From: JADLBR01 sp964651705
GTDB lineage: Bacteria > Verrucomicrobiota > Verrucomicrobiia > JADLBR01
Direction of reading: 5' to 3'
Assembly: GCA_964651705.1 (NCBI GenBank)
Contig: CAZYWZ010000009.1
Span: forward strand, 25,795-89,794
DNA: 64,000 nucleotides
The notes under the pieces were generated by a model, which worked only from the letters and a program-made list of their open reading frames with translations, was not told where the DNA came from and did no database searches. Below, piece after piece: positions 43,504-51,942 of this stretch (position 1 is the stretch's first letter; each line of letters begins with the position of its first letter). A program made the position numbers and the translations under genes.

Positions 43504-45070
43504 ACCCCGGATAAGGTCGGCGGTGTTAGGGGGCCATCGGACCTGCATAGCCCCTGATGGATACCTGTGCCTGTTGAGTGACGCGGGATCCGAAGTGGAC
43601 GGCTCGCTGCTGGATCTGTCGATTGAGGAACTGAGGGTCGCAGATCAGTGGGAGGAGGTCCCCCTGTATGCCCGGCGTCGATGCCACGTGCGCACCGGGT
43701 CGGGTGTTGAGGAGGCCTTTTACTATGAACGTACCCTTGAAGCTCCCGATCCCGCGCCGACGGGCATGACGTCGGCCCATCCCGAAGAGGACGTCGTGGC
43801 GTTGGCCGATTCCCTGCGGCGGCAGGCCGAGGCGCATCAGGTCCCATTTTGCGATCTCTACATCCTGTTGCCGTGCTGCCTCGAAGCAGGAGTTTCCCCA
43901 GAGCCCGGTCCCCAACCCACGGGAACCGAGGCGCTGTATCTCCAGCTAATGTCCGCGACATCATCCTCGGAATTTAGCAGTCGCATCGCGACCGACCTGA
44001 AGCGGATGAGGCTACCCTCGCAAGAGATGGTTGTGCTCGGTTGCCCGGGGGATGAGGGTGAGATCGGGAGACAGCGGACCAGCGTGTATCTGACCAGCCA
44101 TCAGCCGACCGGGCTGGGGGTGGTGACCCTCATGATCCCGGGTGCGGCGGCCTCTCCGCTCCATCTGTTGGATCAGATGGCGCGATCCAACCTTCAGGTC
44201 GATGAGCCCGGGGGTCCCCGGCTGCGGTCGAGCCTCCAGGACTGGCTGGCCAGGCACCGGATTCGTCTCATGGGCACACCGCGGGCGGCCCTCTTTCTGT
44301 CGGAGCGTCCCAAGGATCCCGACATGTTGGCTCAGATGCTGGCTGCCGAGGCAGAATCGCCAGCGGTCATTGTGGGAGAGGGGTTCCGAAACGCTGCGCT
44401 ACGATCCATCGCACAGTATCAGTCGGCGCAGATTTTTGTTTCGGAGGCTGTCATTGTGGAGATCCCCAGAGAATTTTTGGACCCATACGAGGAGCGTTTG
44501 CCCGGACAGGTTTTGACGCTCTTTATCATTGAGCTGATCCTCCTGCAGGATGCTGCCTTGTCACGTGTCGGGGAACGTGTTCAGATCGAACTGCAGCATG
44601 CGGGAAAGCACCGGGCCGGGGACGAGCTTGCCGTCATCGAGAGACTGGGCATCGAATTTTCCTCCGCGATGAGTCTCTGGGATATCCGGAACTTCCGCTA
44701 TCGGACGGCTCAGGCGCTATCCGATTCGATCGGCGAAGCTTTTGGCATCGGCCGGCAGATGGAGAATTTTCAGGCGCACAGGGGCGTCCTCGAGCACCTG
44801 ATACACATCCACTCGGCCCGCATGGCGGAGGCGGAGACGCGCAACCTCAACAGTCTCTTGTTGCTGCTCGCGTGCATACAGATTCTCCCGACCCTCTTCG
44901 TCCTGACGATCCGCCTCATTCGACAAGATTTGACCGTGTTGGACATCGGCGCGGCCCTGCTCACCGGGGCAGCGATCCTCTTCATCGTGCTGGTGTTTAG
45001 GTGGAGTGCGGCCCGTGAGCGGCGCCGACGTGCAAGACAGCTGCTGGCGATGGGTCGCGCGGAGGGGTGA
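43361..45070 (+). CDS. GGCT/AIG2-like domain protein with C-terminal membrane helices
   Basis: The protein has 569 residues; ATGs at 43361 and 43370 are both possible (AAGAGG upstream). Residues 27-125 match gamma-glutamylcyclotransferase/AIG2-like proteins: PLFVFGTLRDRAVLRALFG, GSLLDLSIEELRVADQWEE and YARRRCHV. A middle part of about 300 residues is unrecognised. The C-terminal 70 residues have two membrane segments (LNSLLLLLACIQILPTLFVLTI and IGAALLTGAAILFIVLVFRW). Helices before them contain IEFSSAMSLWDIRNFRY. The arrangement, a cytoplasmic enzyme-like domain on a two-helix membrane anchor, recalls CorA-like or pore effectors, but this is only a structural analogy. The gene overlaps the broken TIR frame and is coupled to the next small gene. 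Confidence 0.65.
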   Translation: MGIMIDHGPDNGEGGPPSASASRAKELPLFVFGTLRDRAVLRALFGREPRIRSAVLGGHRTCIAPDGYLCLLSDAGSEVDGSLLDLSIEELRVADQWEEVPLYARRRCHVRTGSGVEEAFYYERTLEAPDPAPTGMTSAHPEEDVVALADSLRRQAEAHQVPFCDLYILLPCCLEAGVSPEPGPQPTGTEALYLQLMSATSSSEFSSRIATDLKRMRLPSQEMVVLGCPGDEGEIGRQRTSVYLTSHQPTGLGVVTLMIPGAAASPLHLLDQMARSNLQVDEPGGPRLRSSLQDWLARHRIRLMGTPRAALFLSERPKDPDMLAQMLAAEAESPAVIVGEGFRNAALRSIAQYQSAQIFVSEAVIVEIPREFLDPYEERLPGQVLTLFIIELILLQDAALSRVGERVQIELQHAGKHRAGDELAVIERLGIEFSSAMSLWDIRNFRYRTAQALSDSIGEAFGIGRQMENFQAHRGVLEHLIHIHSARMAEAETRNLNSLLLLLACIQILPTLFVLTIRLIRQDLTVLDIGAALLTGAAILFIVLVFRWSAARERRRRARQLLAMGRAEG

Positions 45071-45426
45071 TGGAGAGACGAGGGGTGTTAAATCGTTCTC
45101 TTGTGACCCTCGGCGCCAAGCTGCCCTTCGTGGCTTGGCTCAACGACCTGCCCGGCGTGGAACCTCCGCCGCGGTTGCTGCTGGATCGGAACCTGGGCTC
45201 GTACCTCATCCCGCGGGTCGAGACGGAGGATGACTTCATCATGTATCTGGCGACCCGCGCGGAACGGATCTTTGAACGCGAGTTGCTGCGGTGGTGGCCC
45301 TCGGAGTACAATTGGCCCCGGAGCCGGGATCTGGTCACGCTCGAGGGGTGGTTTGAGGTGACCTTGCACCCAACGATTCAGGATGTCGCGGAGGGCCCTA
45401 TCCAGGCAATCGAGGATCTCCGCTAG
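45067..45426 (+). CDS. Small unknown protein coupled to the GGCT-like gene
   Basis: The protein has 119 residues, starting at GTG 45067 (overlapping the previous stop, GTGA) or at the ATG at 45070. It has FVAWLNDLPGVEPPPRLLLDRNLGSYLIPRV and a helical, Trp-rich second half (FERELLRWWPSEYNWPRS). No family recognised, no membrane segment. Overlap with the membrane-protein gene suggests a partner or regulator of that protein. Its stop overlaps the stop of the convergent DUF697-like gene. Confidence 0.55.
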   Translation: MMERRGVLNRSLVTLGAKLPFVAWLNDLPGVEPPPRLLLDRNLGSYLIPRVETEDDFIMYLATRAERIFERELLRWWPSEYNWPRSRDLVTLEGWFEVTLHPTIQDVAEGPIQAIEDLR

Positions 45427-47099
45427 GTTTGGCCAAATATGCGGTTCATGAGGCGACCGAATAACCCCCTCTTTCTGGCGACGGCCAGGACTTCCTCTCG
45501 CTGGGCGAGATCATCATCCTCCGGCTGTTCGAGTTCATCGGACCCCCTGTCCCGACGGCGTCTCCAGATCTTCATCAGGTTGATGCGGCGTTCCTTGAGA
45601 GCCCGGCGCCGCAGCAGGATCTGGTCGCGGACCAGTCGGCAGGCGAACGAGGCGACGTCCTTCAGCGCCGTGCTGAAGGACTCCCGCAGTTGGAGCTCGG
45701 CCAGATGCCTCTCGTCGACGGCCAGGGTCTCGGCCGCGATCTGCATGCCGTGGTGGAATAGGAGGGTTCCCGCCACCACGCCCTCGAGTATCTCGTCGCC
45801 GTAGGAGTCGACGAGCCGGGAGAGGAGGCGCGCCCCGTTGGCCCCGGCCCCGAAGGCGATCGAGGCACCGCTTTTCAGGAGGCTGGCGACCGTGCCACCG
45901 AGTTCGTCGAGCTCGTCGACGAACTCGGTAAGGTCCAGCGTCTCGACCTGTTCGCCAAGGCCCGCGGCCAGGTCGGCCCCAAGGGAGAGTCCCATGGCCG
46001 CGCGTTTGATGGCCAGGGATACCATGAAGGACTCCTCGCGATTCAGGAACGTATTGATGGCGACGCTCCCAAGCGAACGCTCCAGCATGAGGCGCCACGC
46101 CCGGGGTGATGGCCGCTTCCCGAGCAGCGTCAGCAGGGCCAGTTGGATCTCCAACGCGCCCGCGGCTATCGAAACCGTGTCCAGCCAAGGGCGGCGGCTC
46201 ACGCCGACGATGAGGCCAAGTGTGGTGGCGCGGAGGAACGCCTCGCGACGGATCTGCCCGAGGACGGATTCCGAGAACTCGCGGAGTGCCTTGGGAGAGC
46301 CGCCCTGCTCGATGGCGTTCCGGGCCGCAGGCAGCAGCGACCAGTGACCCGTGCGCGCGAGGGTGAGGAGATACCGTGCCTGCCATTCTGTCGTGCGCGC
46401 CTGGGCGGCCCGGAAACGCGCGACGGGGGAGAAGCCATCGACTCCAGCCCACGTCCGGCGCATGCGGCGCCCCCAGTGCCTCTGATACCAGAGCAGGGCG
46501 ACCGCTCCGAGGACCACGGGCGCCGCGAAGACCGCTGCGAGGAGCCCGATCATGATCCAGTCGGGTCCGTGGGACGGCGCCGTGGAACCCAGCGCCTGGC
46601 GCAACCGGGTGGCGAAGTCGAAGAGGCCGTTGGCCAACCAGAGGAGCCCTCCAGACAGCAGGATGGTTCCAATGCCCGCCGCCACCCAAAGCGCCACCCG
46701 AAACAGGCGGAACTGGAGGCGTCGCAGGCTCTCCAGAATGGATTTTGGGCCACGGTCGATTTCGGCGTCCGTGTGCGTCTTGCAGGCGCCATTGCTGGCG
46801 TCCCACGCGACCGTTCCATGGGCGAAATGCTGGATCACGCTTCCGTTTGGCCCTGGGATGGGGATCTCGTCCGTGATGGGCCACCCCAGATCGCCCGAGT
46901 CTCCACCCCGGGAGAGCCATTCTTGCAGGATCGCCCCTCGCAGCTCGAACGCTGACAGTCCGTCGGGAGAGACGACCCATCCTTGCTCGTGCTCTTGGAC
47001 GCAAACCCGGTCGTCCAGGGGTCTCGGCTGTCCGACGGGATTGCCCAGGGATCTCCCGAGGCGATTCAGTGCCTTTGCCTTCTGTTTCAACACGTGCAT
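45423..47099 (-). CDS. LGFP-repeat and DUF697-like membrane protein
   Basis: The protein has 558 residues. Near residues 70-102, LGWPITDEIPIPGPNGSVIQHFAHGTVAWD is one LGFP repeat, usually a cell-wall or carbohydrate-associated module. Two hydrophobic segments follow (about 135-160 and 180-203). Residues 270-480 form a helical, weakly hydrophobic region with LGLIVGVSRRPWLDTVSIAAGALE and LERSLGSVAINTF, as in DUF697 membrane-associated proteins. The C terminus is highly charged. Function unknown. Last gene of a three-gene minus-strand set with the DUF998 protein (12 bp upstream) and the C39-like protein. Confidence 0.6.
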   Translation of the reverse strand: MHVLKQKAKALNRLGRSLGNPVGQPRPLDDRVCVQEHEQGWVVSPDGLSAFELRGAILQEWLSRGGDSGDLGWPITDEIPIPGPNGSVIQHFAHGTVAWDASNGACKTHTDAEIDRGPKSILESLRRLQFRLFRVALWVAAGIGTILLSGGLLWLANGLFDFATRLRQALGSTAPSHGPDWIMIGLLAAVFAAPVVLGAVALLWYQRHWGRRMRRTWAGVDGFSPVARFRAAQARTTEWQARYLLTLARTGHWSLLPAARNAIEQGGSPKALREFSESVLGQIRREAFLRATTLGLIVGVSRRPWLDTVSIAAGALEIQLALLTLLGKRPSPRAWRLMLERSLGSVAINTFLNREESFMVSLAIKRAAMGLSLGADLAAGLGEQVETLDLTEFVDELDELGGTVASLLKSGASIAFGAGANGARLLSRLVDSYGDEILEGVVAGTLLFHHGMQIAAETLAVDERHLAELQLRESFSTALKDVASFACRLVRDQILLRRRALKERRINLMKIWRRRRDRGSDELEQPEDDDLAQREEVLAVARKRGLFGRLMNRIFGQT

Positions 47100-47111
47100 G
47101 TCGGTGGCGGG

Positions 47112-47813
47112 TTAGAAGCGTGTCTGGGTGGTGGCCGGGCATCTTGGGCGGAAGACGAGCAACGTTACCCCCAGCCATAGGGTCACGGAGCCAAAGCAGA
47201 GCCGTTGCCAAAGGCCGTCGAGCTGAAGCAGGTTGGTTTTCATGAGGGGGAAGCAGAGGGCCATGAATATCAGGGCGATGGCGGTGCTCCACCGGTACTT
47301 CGACGCGCGGGAGCGGTCCGGTGGGCCGACGAGGGTCATGGCAGCCATCGAAAGGGCGATGCATGTCATGGCCGCGCCGATGGTGGCGTCGTGGCGAGAG
47401 GCCTTCGACACGTCCTCTCGGGAGGGCCTATTGCGAATGCCCTGCAGGGTGACCAGTTGCCAGACGTACTCGGTGAGATTATGGGCCGGCCTAGGGACCC
47501 GCTTCGTGGGCCACAGCGCGACGAACGGCATGCAGAGCGCCGCCGCGATCAGGAGCGCGCCCGTGACCTTGGGGGCGATGCCGGGCGAGGCGGCAACCGT
47601 GAGGCCGACGAGTGCCGCCGCAATCCCGAATGTCACCATCGAAAAGGAGATGGCGCCGCCCAGTCGGGCGGAGGAGGCATACTCGCTGATGAACTTGGAA
47701 AACGGGTCCAGATGCTCGGGGTCGATCCCGCGATGACCAACAAAGAAGAGCCCGATGGTCGCACCCAGAAAGATCCATGCGCCGAAGAAGGAAAACCGAG
47801 CTAGCCGGCCCAT
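47112..47813 (-). CDS. DUF998-type integral membrane protein
   Basis: The protein has 233 residues with six hydrophobic segments, starting at the ATG at 47813. FISEYASSARLGG after the first helix is the SEYA motif of DUF998 proteins, and the length and helix number fit that family. The family has no established function. It sits 12 bp before the DUF697-like gene and 84 bp after the C39-like gene on the same strand. Confidence 0.7.
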   Translation of the reverse strand: MGRLARFSFFGAWIFLGATIGLFFVGHRGIDPEHLDPFSKFISEYASSARLGGAISFSMVTFGIAAALVGLTVAASPGIAPKVTGALLIAAALCMPFVALWPTKRVPRPAHNLTEYVWQLVTLQGIRNRPSREDVSKASRHDATIGAAMTCIALSMAAMTLVGPPDRSRASKYRWSTAIALIFMALCFPLMKTNLLQLDGLWQRLCFGSVTLWLGVTLLVFRPRCPATTQTRF

Positions 47814-47897
47814 GGCCTGTTCCTCTCACGTGCGAGGGCGACCTCCCGCCGCCCTGCGGAGGATTTAACGTGTCGCGTGTCCCGATGCCAATGCATT

Positions 47898-48755
47898 CTA
47901 TGGGTACTCATAATATCCTCGCTGCACGATCAGGGCCATGAGGGCGACCGCAGTCTTCTCCTGTTTCCGCGCGACCGTCAGGCTGTGAAAATCGGCCACC
48001 ATGGCAAAATTCTCGAGCATGCCGCGGATGGATGCCTGTTCCATCGCGTCGTCGTCATCGGTCCAGAGGACCGGATCCGCGATCGCGTCGAGATTGGAGC
48101 GAATGAATCCCTCCGCCGGCATGCGGGGGCCACCGTCTAGATCGTCAAAGGCCCACCGAAGTTCTTCTAGGTAATCGCCCCAGTACGCAGCAAGATCCGT
48201 CGAGGAGCGCAACGGCTCCCAGATGCCGTCGAGATGTGGGACCATGGAATGCCGGCAGCCCGGATCTCTCTTTGAGGCGATCGAAAACGCCTCGAATTCT
48301 TCCTGTTCCTCATCCTCGTCGTCGCCCACGAGCCATCCCTCGACATCGTCCCAGTGCCAAATCCCGAAGAGATCCTCGTCGGCCGAATCGATCCAGATGT
48401 ATTGACCCCTGCCGTATTTGCCTCCCAGAACCATCCAGTGGCAGTGCGGGTCTGAGCCGATCACCACCGATCGCCCCCGCGTCAGGGCGGCATCGATCCG
48501 CCTCCTGAGAGATCTGGGGCCCGGAGAGGTGAGATCGGTGGGAGCCAGACCGTTTCGCCGGGCGATTGTCATGAGCGGTTTCCGGTCAATGCCCCCGACG
48601 ATCTGCCAAAGCGATCGAAGCCGCAGGATATCGTCTCGATCCACGGGTTCTCCCACCATGAGGGCCGCGTGATGGAGCGAGAGCGGACCGCACGCGGTCC
48701 AATGCAGCGGGTGGGGGAAGAAGCTGGCCTGCAGGGCGGCGAAACCGTTGGGCAT
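47898..48755 (-). CDS. C39-like papain-fold cysteine peptidase homologue
   Basis: The protein has 285 residues. The N-terminal ACGPLSLHHAALMVG carries the Cys-Gly-Pro nucleophile motif; GRSVVIGSDPHCHWMVLGGKYGRG contains the catalytic His and YIWIDSADED the Asp. The triad order Cys-His-Asp is that of C39-like peptidases. There is no signal peptide and no ABC transporter part, so it is not a classical bacteriocin processing enzyme. The C-terminal 140 residues are acidic and unrecognised (DDDDAMEQASIRGMLENF). First of three genes on this strand. Confidence 0.68.
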   Translation of the reverse strand: MPNGFAALQASFFPHPLHWTACGPLSLHHAALMVGEPVDRDDILRLRSLWQIVGGIDRKPLMTIARRNGLAPTDLTSPGPRSLRRRIDAALTRGRSVVIGSDPHCHWMVLGGKYGRGQYIWIDSADEDLFGIWHWDDVEGWLVGDDEDEEQEEFEAFSIASKRDPGCRHSMVPHLDGIWEPLRSSTDLAAYWGDYLEELRWAFDDLDGGPRMPAEGFIRSNLDAIADPVLWTDDDDAMEQASIRGMLENFAMVADFHSLTVARKQEKTAVALMALIVQRGYYEYP

Positions 48756-49094
48756 GGGAACCTCCTGGGTTAGTCGGACGTGTGATCAGAGATGGGACCA
48801 GATTGGGTCTCGATTTGCTGAGTGCACTTCACCTGTTTCGCGACGATAGGCATCGGTTTTACAAAGTGGAAGCGATCTCCGTTTTCCGGCGGTTTGCGAA
48901 ATGAGGGCGGATGGGCGCATTGGTCTGAGCCTTGCCGGGGCGGCGCCACCGCATCTCCTTGGCGCGCGTGGAGGGACCCATCAAGCCTGCAAGACGAATT
49001 CTCGGCGCCGCGTCTCCACCGGGCTCGGGCCGCCAGAATAGGGGCGCCAGAAATAGCGACGGCGGCGCGCTTTATTCGAATCGGGGACCAGATC
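48756..49094. other. Divergent intergenic stretch
   Basis: About 340 bp between the start of the C39-like gene (minus) and the start of the CPBP gene (plus). Frames here read poorly as protein. It should hold promoters for both directions, but no clear -35/-10 pair was recognised. Confidence 0.4.
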
Positions 49095-49838
49095 ATGAGC
49101 GGGCTTGAGTTTTTCTACTTGACGATTGCGGTGGCCTCGCTGGCAGCATTCCTCGGTGGCCTGAGTGTGTTGCTGGGGACGCGGGGTGGGCGTGGCTACT
49201 TGACTGCCGACACGGTTCCCGCGATCGGGGCGCCGGCTTGGCTGGTGGCCGTCGCTCTGGCGGCTGCCTTTTTGGGATATACCTATGAAGCCGCATGGAT
49301 CGCGGCGGCGCTTGTGGTGTTGGCTTTGAGCGTGCCGACCGCAATGGATTTGTGGGGTCTGCGCGCGATGGGGCCGGCGGCGGCTTTGGCGGGCGGTGCT
49401 TGCGCGTGCCTGGGGGCCTTACCCGTCCAGATGTGGGGACAGTGGGTGTGGCTGGACATGTTTCGGGAAATGTCTTGGTCTGTGACCGCCCAGCCCTGCG
49501 TGGCAGCCTTTGTCGAGACGCCCACGGTTGGCAGCCGATTGGCGATGATCCAGGGCATCGTGTTCGAGGCGCCCGTCGTCGAGGAATTGGCGATGACAGG
49601 CATGCTCTATCCGTGGCTCAAGGGCCGCATCGGACGATGCGGGGCATGTCTGTTGACGGCGCTGGTCTTCTCGCTGCTTCATTACCATCCGATCGGCATC
49701 CCGAAGTTCTTCCTCCACAGCCTGATGGCGACCTGGCTATTTGAGACGACCCGCTCGCTGCTGCCGGCCATGGCCATGCACTTCGTCGGCAATGCCCTCG
49801 TGACGGCCATGCTCTGGCTGGAGTACCCGTGTGGGTGA
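49095..49838 (+). CDS. CPBP-family intramembrane metalloprotease
   Basis: The protein has 247 residues from the ATG at 49095 (MSGLEFFYLTIAVASLAAF); a longer frame upstream reads as non-coding. It has about seven hydrophobic segments. VVEELAMTGMLYPWL is the first CPBP motif (EE followed by xxxxR in most members; the Arg position is Gly/Met here), ALVFSLLHYHPIG contains the second motif His, and AMAMHFVGNALV the last motif with His and Asn. The family cleaves membrane proteins, processes CAAX peptides in eukaryotes, and is linked to bacteriocin immunity. The altered first motif may reduce activity. Confidence 0.75.
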   Translation: MSGLEFFYLTIAVASLAAFLGGLSVLLGTRGGRGYLTADTVPAIGAPAWLVAVALAAAFLGYTYEAAWIAAALVVLALSVPTAMDLWGLRAMGPAAALAGGACACLGALPVQMWGQWVWLDMFREMSWSVTAQPCVAAFVETPTVGSRLAMIQGIVFEAPVVEELAMTGMLYPWLKGRIGRCGACLLTALVFSLLHYHPIGIPKFFLHSLMATWLFETTRSLLPAMAMHFVGNALVTAMLWLEYPCG

Positions 49839-50321
49839 GGCCATGGAGTCTTCATGCCGGTGGGGTTTGCCGGGACTATGGGCAGAGCCCCGAAGGGCCT
49901 TGAGGACGGAATCTCACGGGTGGGGCGGTCGGCAGCGGCGCCGAAAATTGTGGCCCGTCCGCCCCCGACGACCCGGCACCCGTCCGTCAAGAACGGCAAG
50001 GCGGATAGATAGATGCCAAAAGGAAGCAACATGACGCGCGCATCCCTCATCCCGGTCGCGGCCGTCACCGATTGGTGACGCGGCCGCGGATGACGGGGCA
50101 AAGATCGCGCGCATGGAATCATCCATTCCACGGCGAGTTCGGCGGATGGCCCGCGCGCGGGCAGATTTAATAGAACATTAACTCAAAATAAGTCGTGACT
50201 TAGATAAGTTCTGGTTGACTGGCGCGCGCGCATGAATAAGTTGCCGCCCGTGTGGGATAACCGATCAGGCGCGCCGGGGGGAGTCTTGGCGCGCGTCCCA
50301 CCGCGAGGAGGAGCAAGCCCC
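49839..50321. promoter_or_regulatory. AT-richer upstream region of the secreted-protein cluster
   Basis: About 480 bp without a convincing gene. Around 50165-50216 the composition turns AT-rich. TAAGTC-GT-GACTTA (50189-50202) is a 14-bp near-palindrome suited to a dimeric regulator. It sits about 120 bp before the first secreted-protein gene and is the best candidate promoter and operator for that cluster. Confidence 0.4.
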
Positions 50322-50714
50322 ATGAATGCCACTCATCCGCCCGCCGGGCGATGGTTCCCGATTGTTTTGGCGCTGCTGTGCGGCGCGTGCGCGGTGGCGA
50401 CGGCGGCCGAGCCGGCAGCGACGACCGCGACGCGGGCCGCCCCGTCGACCGGGGTCCGGCCGCCATACACCCGGCCGGGGCAGCCGCCCGGGCTGGGCGC
50501 GAAAGAGGCCCTGGCCTGGCGCAAGGGCTGGGAGATGTACGAGGACCGGGTGCGGCTGCGCGAGAGCCTCAAGGGGGCCACGGCCGCGGAGCGGCAGGCG
50601 GCCTTCGGGGCGTGGGACCGGGCGCACGCGGCCGACGTGACCGAATTGAGGCGCCTGCACAAGGAGGCGGCGCCGGAGAGGGCCGCGAGACTTCAGGCGA
50701 CGTCGGCGCCGTAG
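50322..50714 (+). CDS. Small exported protein
   Basis: The protein has 130 residues from the ATG at 50322, with GAGGAG about 11 bp upstream. Residues 1-29 are a signal peptide (WFPIVLALLCGACAVATAAEP; possible lipobox-like LLCGAC). The mature part is Pro/Thr/Ala-rich and then helical and charged (KGWEMYEDRVRLRESLKGATAAERQA). No family known. First gene of the same-strand secreted cluster. Confidence 0.6.
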   Translation: MNATHPPAGRWFPIVLALLCGACAVATAAEPAATTATRAAPSTGVRPPYTRPGQPPGLGAKEALAWRKGWEMYEDRVRLRESLKGATAAERQAAFGAWDRAHAADVTELRRLHKEAAPERAARLQATSAP

Positions 50715-50760
50715 GTCGAAAGGCGCGGGATAGGGGCCAATGGGAAGAGGGATCAGGGCG

Positions 50761-51942
50761 ATGGCGGCGGGAACCGGGGCGCGGGAGGGCGGGCATCCCT
50801 GCCCGCCAGCGTGCGGCGGGTCCCGCGCCCGCGATCCCCGTTCTCGGGCGGTTCTCTTGACCGGCCTAACGCTGGCGCTCGCCCACGCGGCCCCTGCGCA
50901 GATCGCGCCGGCGGATTTCACCAACGGGGCCTGGCTCGGCGACCACGCGGGCTGGACCTCCTCGCCGCCCTCGGCGGCCTGGATCGACGGCCTCCCGGAC
51001 CCGGCGGCCAACCCCGGGGCGTTGTCGGTCTCCCCGACCAACCCGCCCGCTCTCGTCAGCCGGGCGGTGCTGCCCGGCGAACTCGGGCCGTGGGCGGCGG
51101 GCACCTGCGCGGTGGCCTTCGCGGATTTCTGGGTGATGCCGGTGGCCCCGCCGGCCAACGCGGCCACCTCGATCGACATCGACGGGGCCAAGGTGGGATT
51201 CCTGGCCGACGGCCAGTTGGGCCGCGCGTTCGCCTTCGACGGCGACGGGCTGGGCGGCGGCGCGCCGGTCCCGCTGGATTTCCTGTTCCCGGTGGGTGCG
51301 GACGGGGCGTCGAGTAACTGGGTCCACGTGGCGGTGCGTCGGGACTACACCAACGGCTGGTACGACCTGTGGATCGACGGGACGCTGTATCTGGCCGGCG
51401 CGGGCGCGGACGCCTCGCCCCCGCCATCGGCCCCGGCGCTGCTGCGCTTCGACGGGGACGCGGCCGTGGCCGTCCGGCTCGACCTGCTGGGGCTCTCCCC
51501 GGACAACCCGCTCTTCCCCGACGCGGACCGCGACGGGATGCCGGATGATTTCGAGACCTCGCGCGGGCTGGACCCGTATTCCGACGACCGGGACGCGGAC
51601 CCCGACGCCGACGGCGCGGCGAATATGGAGGAATACGCCGCCGGCACCGCGCCCGACGACGCGGGCAGCGCGCCCTGGACCAACGGCCCGGCGCTCTTCT
51701 ACGTGGACGGGGACTGCGGCGACGACCTGTTCAACGGCATGGCCTCCCACCCCAGCGCCGCGGGCGGGCCCAAGCGCACCGTGGGTTCCGGGCTCTCGGC
51801 CGCCGCGGCCTCCGGCGGGACCGGCGCCACGCTGGTGGTGCGCGGCGTCGCCTCCCCCTACTCGCAGGATTCCATCGACCCCGGAACCGGTTCGGTCGTC
51901 GTGCGGCCGGCCGGCGAGGTGATCATCCAACCCCAGCCATGA
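50761..51942 (+). CDS. Secreted LamG-like protein with thrombospondin-3-type calcium repeats
   Basis: The protein has 393 residues from the ATG at 50761 (one at 50740 is also possible). After an N-terminal signal region (VLLTGLTLALAHAAPAQI) a beta-rich LamG-like domain spans about 60-255 (SSNWVHVAVRRDYTNGWYDLWIDGTLY). Residues 260-300, with DADRDGMPDDFE and DADPDADGAANMEEY, are calcium-binding repeats of the thrombospondin type 3 kind. The rest resembles the start of a parallel beta-helix-type protein (FYVDGDCGDDLFNG). Exported; probably surface or extracellular. The stop overlaps the next start (ATGA at 51939-51942). Confidence 0.65.
   Translation: MAAGTGAREGGHPCPPACGGSRARDPRSRAVLLTGLTLALAHAAPAQIAPADFTNGAWLGDHAGWTSSPPSAAWIDGLPDPAANPGALSVSPTNPPALVSRAVLPGELGPWAAGTCAVAFADFWVMPVAPPANAATSIDIDGAKVGFLADGQLGRAFAFDGDGLGGGAPVPLDFLFPVGADGASSNWVHVAVRRDYTNGWYDLWIDGTLYLAGAGADASPPPSAPALLRFDGDAAVAVRLDLLGLSPDNPLFPDADRDGMPDDFETSRGLDPYSDDRDADPDADGAANMEEYAAGTAPDDAGSAPWTNGPALFYVDGDCGDDLFNGMASHPSAAGGPKRTVGSGLSAAAASGGTGATLVVRGVASPYSQDSIDPGTGSVVVRPAGEVIIQPQP

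Noticed and set aside
45535..47364. 609-codon frame in another phase over the DUF697-like gene
   Set aside because: Composition is that of a frame shadow; the annotated frame has LGFP and membrane segments.
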